Shown piece by piece: positions 7,988 through 16,651 of a stretch of 64,000 nucleotides of DNA. Made by a program: the position numbers and the translations under genes. The DNA comes from Polynucleobacter sp. JS-Polo-80-F4 (lineage in GTDB: Bacteria; Pseudomonadota; Gammaproteobacteria; Burkholderiales; Burkholderiaceae): positions 440,018 through 504,017 of the forward strand of contig NZ_JACVPI010000001.1 in assembly GCF_018881965.1 (NCBI RefSeq), written 5' to 3'. The notes below the pieces were generated by a model, which made no database searches, was not told the origin of the DNA, and was given only the letters and a program-made list of their open reading frames with translations. Each line of letters begins with the position of its first letter. Position 1 is the stretch's first letter.

Positions 7988-8962
7988 TTAATCTAATTTG
8001 ATATTGTTATCTTTGATGACTTTTGCAGAGCGCTGAACTTCTTGTTGCAACCAGCGTGAAAACTCTTGAGGTGTTGTTGGCGCTGAATCCGCTCCTGCAG
8101 TCTTTAAGGCTTCTTTAATTTCTGGTGTTTTGAGAATCTTCAGAATCTGCAAATTGAGCTTTTCAATGATTGGCGCTGGCGTTCCAGCTGGCGCTAAGAT
8201 GCCTTGCCAGCTACCAGTTAAAAATCCAGGAAGTGTTTCAGCAACAGTTGGTGTACCTGGCAAAGTTTCCAATCTCTTAGGGCTTGATACAGCAATTAAC
8301 TTAATCAAACCACTTTTGACATGAGGATAGGTTGCTGTCATGCCATTGAAGGTCACATCTACTTGACCAGCACCCAAGTCAGTAATAGCTTGAGCGCCGC
8401 CCTTGTATGGAATGTAAGCCCAATCAATGCCCGCTTGTTTGGCAAAGATCACTCCAGCGAGATGATTTGCGCTACCACTACCTGCAGCAGATGCGAAATT
8501 GAGTTTGCCTGGGTTCTTCTTGGCAAAAGTAATTAACTCAGCAGTCGTATTAAAGGATGTTTTATTACTAGCAACCAATAAATGTGGAGAGTAGGCAACC
8601 ATGGTTACCGGCGCAAAATCCTTAAGCACATTAAATGGGAGACTGGTATATAGCGTCTGACTTATAGCTAGCGTACCCACATCCATCAGTAATAAGGTGT
8701 AACCATCTGGGGTTGCATGAGCAACCATTTCAGCACCAAGATTACCGCTAGCACCTGGTTTGTTTTCAACGACAATGACCTGTCCCCAAGCATCTCCTAA
8801 TTTTTGCCCAATGAGGCGGGCTAGTACATCCGATGTTCCACCAGCAGAAAATGGGACGATGATTTTGATGGGTTTAGTCGGAAAATTAATTGCCGTGGTC
8901 TGAGCATTGGCGCTAAGACAAGTAAATGCAATTAAAAGGAATGCGAGCAGTTTAAATTTCAT
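7988..8962 (-). CDS. Bug-family periplasmic solute-binding receptor (TctC-like), copy 2
   Basis: Receptor of 324 aa. The signal peptide (MKFKLLAFLLIAFTCLSANAQ) is followed by INFPTKPIKIIVPFSAGGTSD, the Bug-family ligand-loop region, then PGASGNLGAEMVA and DGYTLLLMD. The fold is a two-domain Venus flytrap; the ligand is usually an organic acid. Gene order places it between the semialdehyde dehydrogenase (18 bp upstream) and another Bug gene (33 bp downstream), so uptake of a substrate or intermediate of the diacid pathway is a reasonable inference. No membrane component lies nearby. Confidence 0.92.
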   Translation of the reverse strand: MKFKLLAFLLIAFTCLSANAQTTAINFPTKPIKIIVPFSAGGTSDVLARLIGQKLGDAWGQVIVVENKPGASGNLGAEMVAHATPDGYTLLLMDVGTLAISQTLYTSLPFNVLKDFAPVTMVAYSPHLLVASNKTSFNTTAELITFAKKNPGKLNFASAAGSGSANHLAGVIFAKQAGIDWAYIPYKGGAQAITDLGAGQVDVTFNGMTATYPHVKSGLIKLIAVSSPKRLETLPGTPTVAETLPGFLTGSWQGILAPAGTPAPIIEKLNLQILKILKTPEIKEALKTAGADSAPTTPQEFSRWLQQEVQRSAKVIKDNNIKLD

Positions 8963-8980
8963 GGGAAGATCTCTTCTTAG

Positions 8981-10546
8981 TTACTTGCCATTGACTAACT
9001 TAGGTACAGAGCTCTGATCTTTTAATGCCTCAGGCAATAAGTTGCTTGGGAAATCCTGGTAGCAGATTGGACGTAAGAATCTCCACATAGCTTCCGTTCC
9101 TACTGAAGTTGTTCTACTGTCAGATGTTGCCGGGAATGGCCCACCATGTACCATGGCATGACAAACTTCAACACCTGTTGGGTAACCATTAAACAGAATG
9201 CGCCCTACTTTACGCTCAAGAATACTCAAGAGCTTTTTCACAAAGGCAGTGTTATCGCCTTGATCCATCAATACCGTAGCAGTGAGCTGACCTTCAAGAC
9301 TGTTTGTTAACTCCAAAATTTCTTCATCCGTTTTACAGCGAATAATCAAAGAGGATGATCCGAATACTTCATCGCGTAATGCATGGTCTTTTAGAAATGC
9401 TTGAGCAGAAGTAGAAAATAAGCGAGCTCGACATTGGTTGGGTCCGCTACTACCTTGCGCCTGCGCTAGTAGGTCTACATTGGCATTGACTGATAGTTTT
9501 TCAACTCCAGACTCAAATGCCTGGTGAATTCCTGGCGTCAACATCGTTGTTGGGGTTGCCGCTCTCACGAGGTCAACCACTTTTCTAACGAAACCATCCA
9601 ATTCTGGAACTTCTTTGACAATTAGTAGACCCGGATTAGTACAAAACTGGCCCGAGCCCATCAACATCGAGTTCACAAAACCTGTTGCAATACTTTCGGC
9701 ACGATTCTTAAGGGCCTCTGGCAGGAGATATACCGGATTAATACTGCTCATCTCTGCATACACTGGAATTGGCTCGGGGCGTGCGGCAGCAATCTTCATC
9801 AAAGCAACACCGCCAGAGCGTGAACCTGTAAATCCAACTGCTTTGATTCTAGTGTCGGCAACCAATGCTGAACCAATATCGGCACCTGAACCAAACAATA
9901 AAGAGAAAGTACCTTTTGGCAGGCCAGAAGAGTCCACGGCTGCCTGGATAGCTTTACCAACCAATTCTGAAGTGCCTGGATGTGCAGAGTGGCCTTTGAC
10001 AACTACTGGACAACCTGCAGCTAACGCAGAAGCGGTGTCTCCACCTGCTACAGAAAATGCTAATGGGAAATTGCTTGCACCAAATACTGCAACAGGACCT
10101 AACGGGATATGACGTAAACGCAGATCAGAACGTGGCAATGGTGTGCGCTCTGGCATAGCGGTGTCAATCTTCACACCTAACCAGCGGCCTGCCCTCACCT
10201 CTTCAGCAAAGAGCTTAAGCTGATTCATGGTGCGACCTAACTCCCCCTCAAGTCGTGCTTTTGGTAAGCCTGACTCTAAGCCAGCACGCTCAACAATAGC
10301 GGGACCATTGGCGGCCAAGTTGGCAGCGATCTGCTCTAAAAACTTAGCGCGAGTCTCTAAATCTATTTCACGATAAACGTCAAAAGCTTCTTCTGCTAAA
10401 GCGCAAGCGCGTTCTACCTCTTGTGCACTACCGCCCAAATAGGCTGGCTCTAGATTTTCATCAGTAGCAGGATTAATTCCGTAGATTGCTTTTTTAGAAC
10501 CTTTAACCAGTTCTTGCCCAATAATCATGTTGCCTGCGATTGTCAT
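8981..10546 (-). CDS. 2-oxoglutarate semialdehyde dehydrogenase (2,5-dioxovalerate dehydrogenase)
   Basis: NAD(P)-dependent aldehyde dehydrogenase, 521 aa, of the subgroup that oxidises 2,5-dioxopentanoate to 2-oxoglutarate, the last step of glucarate/galactarate breakdown. Visible features: cofactor segment FGASNFPLAFSVAGGDTASALAAG, FTGSRSGG turn, catalytic Glu in PVYAEMSSINP and catalytic Cys in GSGQFCTNPG, with the extended C-terminal part (GYPTGVEVCHAMVHGGPFPATSD) characteristic of this subgroup rather than of general ALDHs. It sits in the operon after gudD (48-bp gap), exactly where the pathway predicts it. Cofactor preference cannot be told. Confidence 0.9.
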   Translation of the reverse strand: MTIAGNMIIGQELVKGSKKAIYGINPATDENLEPAYLGGSAQEVERACALAEEAFDVYREIDLETRAKFLEQIAANLAANGPAIVERAGLESGLPKARLEGELGRTMNQLKLFAEEVRAGRWLGVKIDTAMPERTPLPRSDLRLRHIPLGPVAVFGASNFPLAFSVAGGDTASALAAGCPVVVKGHSAHPGTSELVGKAIQAAVDSSGLPKGTFSLLFGSGADIGSALVADTRIKAVGFTGSRSGGVALMKIAAARPEPIPVYAEMSSINPVYLLPEALKNRAESIATGFVNSMLMGSGQFCTNPGLLIVKEVPELDGFVRKVVDLVRAATPTTMLTPGIHQAFESGVEKLSVNANVDLLAQAQGSSGPNQCRARLFSTSAQAFLKDHALRDEVFGSSSLIIRCKTDEEILELTNSLEGQLTATVLMDQGDNTAFVKKLLSILERKVGRILFNGYPTGVEVCHAMVHGGPFPATSDSRTTSVGTEAMWRFLRPICYQDFPSNLLPEALKDQSSVPKLVNGK

Positions 10547-10594
10547 CTTGCTCTCTCTATTAATACCGTTAAATATTTTTAATATGTTTGGCTC

Positions 10595-11929
10595 TTAGCG
10601 AACCATGCATGGCATCTTGTTATTAAATTTCCAGTTTGGAATGAGGTATTGCATCGCGATAGCATCATCACGTGCGCCCAATGCCTTTTCCTTGTAGAGG
10701 CGATGGGCTTTTTCAACCTCTTGCATATCGAGCTCTATGCCTAAACCAGGTGTTTTAGGAACCTGAATATGGCCACCTTTAATTTGGAATGGCTCTTTTG
10801 TTAAACGTTGACCGTCTTGCCAAATCCAATGGGTATCTATTGCAGTAATCTTGCCTGGTGCTGCAGCTGCAACGTGGGTAAACATCGCCAATGAGATATC
10901 AAAGTGATTGTTTGAGTGTGAACCCCAAGTTAGACCCCACTCATGACACATCTGAGCAACTCGCACTGAACCAGCCATAGTCCAAAAATGCGGATCCGCC
11001 AATGGAATATCGACTGATTGCAATTGGATTGCATGCTGCATCTCACGCCAATCGGTAGCCACCATGTTTGTAGCTGTAGGCAGGCCAGTGGCGCGACGGA
11101 ACTCAGCCATCACTTCGCGGCCTGAAAACACACCCTCAGCACCACAAGGATCCTCTGCGTACGCTAATACACCATGCATATCACGCATTAAGCGAATAGC
11201 ATCTTTTAACAACCACCCACCATTTGGGTCTAGGGTGATACGTGCATCAGGAAAACGTTTAGCTAAAGCTGTAACCGCCTCGACTTCTGCTTCACCTGCC
11301 AATACGCCACCCTTTAACTTAAAGTCCTTGAAGCCATACTTATCGTATGCAGCCTCAGCTAAGCGCACGACTCCTTCGGTTGTCATGGCCGCTTCATTAC
11401 GCAACCTGAACCAAGCATCGTCAGAATCTTTTTCAGATCGGTATTCCAAATTCGTTTTCGCTTTGTCGCCCAAGAAGAAGAGGTACCCAAGCATCTCCAC
11501 TGAATCACGTTGCTGACCTTCACCCAACAACTCCGCAACGGGAACACCCAAATGTTTGCCCAGCAAATCTAAAAACGCCGCTTCTAGGGCTGTAACTACG
11601 TGCACAGTTGTGCGAAGATCAAAAGTTTGCAAGCCACGGCCGCCTGCATCTAACGTAGCGAACTTATCTCTTACGGCATTTAATGCTGATTTATATGCGC
11701 CAATAGGAGATCCCATAAGGATCTCAGCACTCTTGTTCAGAGTATCTTCAATCTTTTGACCACCCGGCACTTCGCCAACGCCTATATTCCCAGAACTATC
11801 TTTGAGAATAACGATATTGCGGGTGAAGTAAGGTCCATGAGCACCGCTCAAGTTCATGAGCATGCTGTCTTCACCAGCAACAGGGATTACTCTTACCTCA
11901 ACAATCTTTGGCGTTTCAGCATTGCTCAT
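10595..11929 (-). CDS. gudD: Glucarate dehydratase
   Basis: Enolase-superfamily dehydratase, 444 aa, converting D-glucarate (often L-idarate too) to 5-dehydro-4-deoxy-D-glucarate. The N-terminal capping domain begins [15 protein letters not shown]. The barrel carries the catalytic Lys motif FKLKGG, the metal ligands in LDPNGGW and YAEDPCG, and the catalytic His in [12 protein letters not shown]. An in-frame TTG six codons upstream (11947) exists, but the ATG at 11929 gives the family's usual start; neither has a good ribosome binding site, so translation may depend on the preceding gene, which ends 18 bp earlier. Length agrees with the family (about 445 aa). In context with kdgD and the semialdehyde dehydrogenase the assignment is firm. 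Confidence 0.94.
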   Translation of the reverse strand: MSNAETPKIVEVRVIPVAGEDSMLMNLSGAHGPYFTRNIVILKDSSGNIGVGEVPGGQKIEDTLNKSAEILMGSPIGAYKSALNAVRDKFATLDAGGRGLQTFDLRTTVHVVTALEAAFLDLLGKHLGVPVAELLGEGQQRDSVEMLGYLFFLGDKAKTNLEYRSEKDSDDAWFRLRNEAAMTTEGVVRLAEAAYDKYGFKDFKLKGGVLAGEAEVEAVTALAKRFPDARITLDPNGGWLLKDAIRLMRDMHGVLAYAEDPCGAEGVFSGREVMAEFRRATGLPTATNMVATDWREMQHAIQLQSVDIPLADPHFWTMAGSVRVAQMCHEWGLTWGSHSNNHFDISLAMFTHVAAAAPGKITAIDTHWIWQDGQRLTKEPFQIKGGHIQVPKTPGLGIELDMQEVEKAHRLYKEKALGARDDAIAMQYLIPNWKFNNKMPCMVR

Positions 11930-11947
11930 ATTTTTATAGTGATTCAA

Positions 11948-12913
11948 TTAGTTTGCAGTGATTTGACGAGATTCGATGAGCTTTTTCCAGCGCGCACTCT
12001 CTTGTGCCTGATATTGCGAAAACTGCTCTGGAGTGTTCGCAACAACCTCATAACCCAGGTCAACAAAGTTCTTTTTGACTTGCGGATCATTTAGAGCAGC
12101 AATTACAGACTTGTAGATTTTTTCTTTCACATCTGCAGGCAAACCTTTAGGAGCTGCAACGGCCTGCCAACCATAGGCCACAACTTCTTTGTATCCCAAT
12201 TCGGCAAAAGTAGGTACATTTGGTAGGACTGGCGAACGCTTTGTGCCAGCAATAGCAAGTGGACGCAGCTTGCCCGCATTAATGTATTGAATTACTGAGT
12301 TCACATTCGCAAACAATGCATCTAATTGACCTCCAATGGCATCAGTAATTGCAGGGCCACCACCTTTGTAAGGAACGTGTACTCCCGTTGTATTGGTTTG
12401 TTGCCAAAAAATTTCAGTTCCCAAGTGATCAGAAGATCCACTTCCAGAGCTTCCAAAAGAAAGTTTTCCTGGATTTGCTTTTGCTGCTGCAACTAAGTCT
12501 GCCAATGATTTATATGGTGAATTAGCGGGAACCACCAGCACATTCGGTGACTGCAACCCTACGGTAATGTAATCAAAATCGGTGGTAGCATTGTAGGGAA
12601 CGCTTGGGTATAAGTGTGGCGCAATTACTAACGGACCCAAGGAAGTTACAAGCAAGGTATTTCCATCAGGAGCAGCGCGCTTTACAAAGCCAGCACCAAC
12701 CGTACCGGTTGCACCAGGCTTATTGTCAATGATGACGCTTTGACCTAATGAAGCCTGCATCTTAGGGGCAATAGCTCTAGCCATTTGATCTGTTGATCCG
12801 CCTGGTGGGAATGGAATCACCAAGGTGATGGTTCTATCAGGCCATGCCGCTAATGTATTTAAACAAAAGACTGCAGATATAAGAATGAGTACTGCCTTTA
12901 GTTGGTTTTTCAT
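11948..12913 (-). CDS. Bug-family periplasmic solute-binding receptor (TctC-like), copy 3
   Basis: Receptor of 321 aa with signal peptide MKNQLKAVLILISAVFCLNTLAA and the Bug signature WPDRTITLVIPFPPGGSTDQ, then PGATGTVGAGFV and DGNTLLVT. It lies between copy 4 (9 bp upstream) and gudD (18 bp downstream) in the operon. Its direct adjacency to gudD makes glucarate or a related diacid a plausible ligand, but this is context only. Sequence differs substantially from the other three copies by eye, so this is not a recent tandem duplication. Confidence 0.92.
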   Translation of the reverse strand: MKNQLKAVLILISAVFCLNTLAAWPDRTITLVIPFPPGGSTDQMARAIAPKMQASLGQSVIIDNKPGATGTVGAGFVKRAAPDGNTLLVTSLGPLVIAPHLYPSVPYNATTDFDYITVGLQSPNVLVVPANSPYKSLADLVAAAKANPGKLSFGSSGSGSSDHLGTEIFWQQTNTTGVHVPYKGGGPAITDAIGGQLDALFANVNSVIQYINAGKLRPLAIAGTKRSPVLPNVPTFAELGYKEVVAYGWQAVAAPKGLPADVKEKIYKSVIAALNDPQVKKNFVDLGYEVVANTPEQFSQYQAQESARWKKLIESRQITAN

Positions 12914-12922
12914 ACTAACTCC

Positions 12923-13873
12923 TTATTCTGGCTGAATACCAGCATCTTTAATAATTTGACCCCAACGCTTTAATTCTGCGTTTTGGAAGACCGATAGTCC
13001 CTCAGGGCTGCTTACGGAAACTTCCATCCCATTGTCTTCAACAAATTTTTTGACGGATGGTTTTTTCATTGCCGATGTAAACAGTTCATTGATACGCTTA
13101 ATCGTAACTGTGTCCATGCCTGCTGGCCCATACAATGCGTTCCAATGTGAGAACTCATAGCCAGGAACTCCGGCAGAAGAAATTGTTGGCAGTTTAGGAA
13201 CCAGCGGAGATTTGGTTAGACTACTAACACCTAAGGCCTTGAGCTTGTCATTCTTTACTTGCGGCAGACTCGTTGTTAAATCCACAATCATCAGATCTAC
13301 TTGTCCACCAACCAAATCCATCACCGCTAGGGGATTTGATTTGTAGGGCACATAAACCATTTCCGTTCCTGACATCTTTTCAAATAACTCAACTGCCACA
13401 CGGGCTGAAGAACTGCCTGCACCAAAAGTTAATTTGCCAGGTTCTTTTTTTGCAAGCGCAATGAGTTCATTAACTGAATTGGCTTTTAAAGAGGGATTGG
13501 TGACCAATAACATATAGCCTTGAACAAGCTTAGTAATTGGACTGAAGTCCTTGATTGGATCATAAGGAAGCTTCTTGATTAAGTGCGGGTTCGCTGCTTG
13601 AGTTGTGTTGGTTGTAACAAACAAGGTGTATCCATCCGGCTTAGCATTGGCAACATATTGAGCCGCAATACCACCAAATGCACCTGCTTTACTGTCCACA
13701 ATGACCGCTTGACCAGTTTCTTTGGTAATTTCAGCGCCAATGGCTCGCGCCAATCCATCGCTAGTGCTGCCTGGGGTGGAGCCGATGATGATCGTAATAG
13801 GCTTATTTGGATAAGACTCTGCCTGAGCTAGTCCACAAATTAAAAATAGGGTCAATAAGAATATTGCTTTCAT
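12923..13873 (-). CDS. Bug-family periplasmic solute-binding receptor (TctC-like), copy 4 (divergent ligand loop)
   Basis: Receptor of 316 aa with signal peptide MKAIFLLTLFLICGLAQA. The first ligand loop reads ITIIIGSTPGSTSDGLAR, replacing the usual VPFPPGGxxD motif, so its ligand contacts may differ from its three neighbours. The rest (AGAFGGIAAQYVA, DGYTLFVTTN, PYKSNPLAVMDLVGGQVDLM) keeps the family pattern. It follows the 2-hydroxyacid dehydrogenase gene by 14 bp and precedes copy 3 by 9 bp, within the same transcription unit. Confidence 0.9.
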   Translation of the reverse strand: MKAIFLLTLFLICGLAQAESYPNKPITIIIGSTPGSTSDGLARAIGAEITKETGQAVIVDSKAGAFGGIAAQYVANAKPDGYTLFVTTNTTQAANPHLIKKLPYDPIKDFSPITKLVQGYMLLVTNPSLKANSVNELIALAKKEPGKLTFGAGSSSARVAVELFEKMSGTEMVYVPYKSNPLAVMDLVGGQVDLMIVDLTTSLPQVKNDKLKALGVSSLTKSPLVPKLPTISSAGVPGYEFSHWNALYGPAGMDTVTIKRINELFTSAMKKPSVKKFVEDNGMEVSVSSPEGLSVFQNAELKRWGQIIKDAGIQPE

Positions 13874-13887
13874 TTGAATATGCGCCC

Positions 13888-14841
13888 TTATGTAGTAAGA
13901 CTCATTTCAGGTCGCTTGCCAGATAAAGCTTGCGCAAGACTATCAAGAACCATATTGCCCATCGCAGTACGCGTCTCCCAAGTTGCGCTAGCTCTGTGCG
14001 CTTGCATTACTACCGAATCATTCTGCAGTAAGACCTCAGGTACATTGGGCTCATCTACAAATACATCAAGACCGGCACCAGCAATTGTCCCTGCCTTAAC
14101 GGCCTTAACCAAATCCACCTCGTTCACTAATTTGCCGCGGGCGATATTAATTAAGAATCCATCCTTTCCTAATGCTTCCAGAACTTTTAAATTCACAATA
14201 CCTTCAGCTTTATCTGCTGCAGCACAAAGAATCAAAGCGTCACTTTGATGAGCAAGCTCTATCAAATCTGGCACAAAGCCATAAGACAAGTCATCCATTT
14301 TCTTGAGATCGGTATATTGAATTGGACAGCCAAATGCAGCAGCTCGTATTGCAACAGCACGCCCTACTCGGCCCATTCCAACGATGCCTACACGCATACC
14401 ACTAAAGCGACGTGATAAGGCTATTGCAGTTGGGGATGGAAACTTCACCCAATTCCCTTCGCGTACAAAGCGATCGCCCGCACAAATTCCACGACAGCTT
14501 GCAAGCAAAAGACCAATTGCTAAATCAGCAACATCCTCAGTTAATGCGCCAAAGGTTGCAGTGACATGAATGCCACGACTCTTTGCATATGACATATCAA
14601 CTGCATCAGTCCCCACGCCATTAACAGCAACTACCTTCAGATTTGGCAGCCTTTCCATAAGGGCCTTACTAATTCCAGTATGGCCACCACTCACGACACC
14701 TTGCACATTTGCAGCATGCTTGGCTAGAAAAGCCTCTTTCTCATCAATCTCAAAATACTTATGAACCTCATAGAGCTCATTGAGTTTTTGGCTGACTGAT
14801 GGGATCAAAATAGGACTGAGTTGTAAAACAGTTGGCTTCAT
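13888..14841 (-). CDS. D-isomer-specific 2-hydroxyacid dehydrogenase
   Basis: NAD(P)H-dependent 2-hydroxyacid dehydrogenase, 317 aa, of the glyoxylate/hydroxypyruvate reductase type. The Rossmann motif is VGIVGMGRVGRAVA; catalytic Arg in NIARGKLVNE, Glu in VFVDEPNVP and His in MQAHRAS are all present. The ATG at 14841 is preferred over one two codons earlier because AAGGA then has a 6-nt gap. The core glucarate pathway has no step for this enzyme, so it may act on glyoxylate, hydroxypyruvate, tartronate semialdehyde or a sugar-acid side product. It lies 9 bp after the SDR gene in the operon. Confidence 0.87.
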   Translation of the reverse strand: MKPTVLQLSPILIPSVSQKLNELYEVHKYFEIDEKEAFLAKHAANVQGVVSGGHTGISKALMERLPNLKVVAVNGVGTDAVDMSYAKSRGIHVTATFGALTEDVADLAIGLLLASCRGICAGDRFVREGNWVKFPSPTAIALSRRFSGMRVGIVGMGRVGRAVAIRAAAFGCPIQYTDLKKMDDLSYGFVPDLIELAHQSDALILCAAADKAEGIVNLKVLEALGKDGFLINIARGKLVNEVDLVKAVKAGTIAGAGLDVFVDEPNVPEVLLQNDSVVMQAHRASATWETRTAMGNMVLDSLAQALSGKRPEMSLTT

Positions 14842-14850
14842 CTTCATTCC

Positions 14851-15606
14851 TTAACCACGACCAACAAATGGCATAGCACTTGCCATAACGGTCATATTGA
14901 GCACATTGGCTGAAAGCGGTAATGCCGCGATGTAGCGCACTGCGTCCGCCACATGCTTTACATCCATCATCGGCTCTGGCGCTAGTTCGCCATTTGCCTG
15001 AAGGACACCTTTAGTCATACGAGCAGACAATTCCGTTAGGGCATTCCCAATATCAATCTGGCTGGCTACGATATTGAACTTTCTGCCATCTAAAGCTATG
15101 CCTTTTGTGATTCCACTTACAGCGTGCTTACTTGCCGTATAAGGAGTTGTGTAGAGCCTAGGGGTGTGGGCGGAAATGGAACCGTTATTAATGATTCTGC
15201 CGCCCTGTGGGTTTTGCTTTTTCATCAAACCAAACTCAGCCCGCGCACAGAGAAAGACGCCAGTGACATTGGTATCAATGGCGTTTTGCCATTTCTCCAA
15301 AGGAAGCTCATCAATCGTGACCGCAGGGGCGTTAACTCCTGCGTTATTGAAAGCCACGTCGAGACGGCCGTATTTATTTTCGATTTCAGCAAAGAGGTTT
15401 TCAACACTAACTGGATCGCGCACATCTACAGAGACTGGATAGGCTTCCTGCCCCATCTCTTTTGCCAATTGCGCAACCTCCTGTAGGGGCTCCAACCTTC
15501 TTCCAGCTAAGACAACCTTGAAACCATCTGCTAATAAACCCAAAGCAACTGCTTTTCCGATTCCGCTGCCAGCACCTGTTACCAGAGCAATTTTTGCGTT
15601 TGACAT
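14851..15606 (-). CDS. Short-chain dehydrogenase/reductase of unknown substrate
   Basis: Classical SDR, 251 aa: cofactor motif TGAGSGIG near residue 11, NNAG near 88, catalytic Ser in NNGSISAHTPR and the YxxxK pair in YTASKHA. An Arg pair shortly after the second strand (LAGRRLEP) suggests NADP(H), though this is not decisive. It lies between kdgD (15-bp gap) and the 2-hydroxyacid dehydrogenase (9-bp gap). Its substrate is not evident; a sugar-acid or uronate oxidation feeding the dehydratases is conceivable. Confidence 0.87.
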   Translation of the reverse strand: MSNAKIALVTGAGSGIGKAVALGLLADGFKVVLAGRRLEPLQEVAQLAKEMGQEAYPVSVDVRDPVSVENLFAEIENKYGRLDVAFNNAGVNAPAVTIDELPLEKWQNAIDTNVTGVFLCARAEFGLMKKQNPQGGRIINNGSISAHTPRLYTTPYTASKHAVSGITKGIALDGRKFNIVASQIDIGNALTELSARMTKGVLQANGELAPEPMMDVKHVADAVRYIAALPLSANVLNMTVMASAMPFVGRG

Positions 15607-15621
15607 ATTTAATACTCCAGT

Positions 15622-16533
15622 TTATTGAGGGCCCATTTTTTTAATCAGCGCTGCCAACTCTTCCACTTCGCTTGGCTTGAGATCAACCAATGGTGCACGT
15701 ACTGGACCGGCATCATGTCCAACAATTTTTGCACCCGCTTTAATAATGCTCACTGCGTATCCAGGATCACGGTTACGAATCTTTAGGTAAGGCATAAAGA
15801 ATTCTTTTAACAAATGGTGTTGCGTAGCCATATCGTCTTTAGCCACAGCATGGTAGAAATCCATTGCAGTTTTAGGAATGAAATTAAATACTGCGGATGA
15901 GTAAACCGGTGTCCCCAATGCCTTATAGGCTGCCGCATATACTTCTGCAGTTGGAAGACCCCCCAAATATGAGAAGCGATCACCCATTCTCAAAAAGATT
16001 GAGGACATGATTTCGATGTTGCCAACACCATCTTTAAAGCCGATAAGATTGGGGCAACGATCTGCAAGAATTGCTAGTGATTCTGGAGTTAATTTAGTGA
16101 CATTTCGGTTGTAGACAATGACGCCAAATTTGACGCTCTTACAAACAGCCTCTACGTGCGCAATCAAACCTTCTTGGCCTGTTTCCATTAAGTAATGTGG
16201 CAATAACAATATGCCGTGGGCACCTTGGCGCTCAGCTTCTTGCGCACATTCAATTGCAAAGCGAGTTGAACCCCCAGCGCCAGCAATGATTGGCACCTTA
16301 CCTTTGCAGGTTTGTACCGCGGTTTTAATAATCTCTGGATACTCTTTTCCATCTAAGGAAAAGAACTCCCCTGTTCCGCCAGCTGCAAACAGTGCACTAG
16401 CCCCATACGGCGCCAACCATTCCAAACGCTCTGCATATCCCTTTGGATTGAAATTACCTTGCTGGTCAAAATCCGTTACTGGAAATGACAACAAGCCATC
16501 AGAAACGATTGTTTTTAGGTCTTGGGGGTTCAT
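15622..16533 (-). CDS. kdgD: 5-dehydro-4-deoxyglucarate dehydratase (decarboxylating)
   Basis: Class I aldolase-fold enzyme of the DapA superfamily, 303 aa, converting 5-dehydro-4-deoxy-D-glucarate to 2,5-dioxopentanoate with loss of water and CO2. Seen: [17 protein letters not shown] (the substrate-carboxylate loop, with GTGEF typical of KdgD rather than GTTGE of DapA), VIVYNRN with the catalytic Tyr, and the Schiff-base Lys in [10 protein letters not shown]. First gene of the leftward operon, with AAGGAAG just before the ATG. The operator-bearing promoter lies 60-90 bp upstream. Product and substrate match the neighbouring gudD, garD and semialdehyde dehydrogenase. Confidence 0.93.
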   Translation of the reverse strand: MNPQDLKTIVSDGLLSFPVTDFDQQGNFNPKGYAERLEWLAPYGASALFAAGGTGEFFSLDGKEYPEIIKTAVQTCKGKVPIIAGAGGSTRFAIECAQEAERQGAHGILLLPHYLMETGQEGLIAHVEAVCKSVKFGVIVYNRNVTKLTPESLAILADRCPNLIGFKDGVGNIEIMSSIFLRMGDRFSYLGGLPTAEVYAAAYKALGTPVYSSAVFNFIPKTAMDFYHAVAKDDMATQHHLLKEFFMPYLKIRNRDPGYAVSIIKAGAKIVGHDAGPVRAPLVDLKPSEVEELAALIKKMGPQ

Positions 16534-16566
16534 GCATCTTCCTTAACTAAGAGGTTTTGTGATTAA

Positions 16567-16620
16567 TGGTAGCGCTACCAAATAAAGTGAAATGTTAGCG
16601 GTACCAATTAGACTTGTCAA
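16567..16620 (-). promoter_or_regulatory. Promoter and two LacI-type operators of the kdgD operon
   Basis: On the minus strand a perfect -35 TTGACA (16620-16615), a 17-bp spacer and -10 TAACAT (16597-16592) precede kdgD. Two operator-like sites accompany it: a perfect 14-bp palindrome TGGTAGCGCTACCA (16567-16580), just downstream of the expected start of transcription, and TGTTAGCGGTACCA (16593-16606, 12 of 14 identical), overlapping the -10. The central CG with symmetric arms is the typical LacI/GalR operator form. A near-identical palindrome lies at the garD promoter, so one repressor probably controls both units. Confidence 0.75.
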
Positions 16621-16651
16621 ACTGTTTAATACTAGGGGTTTTTACTTAAAT

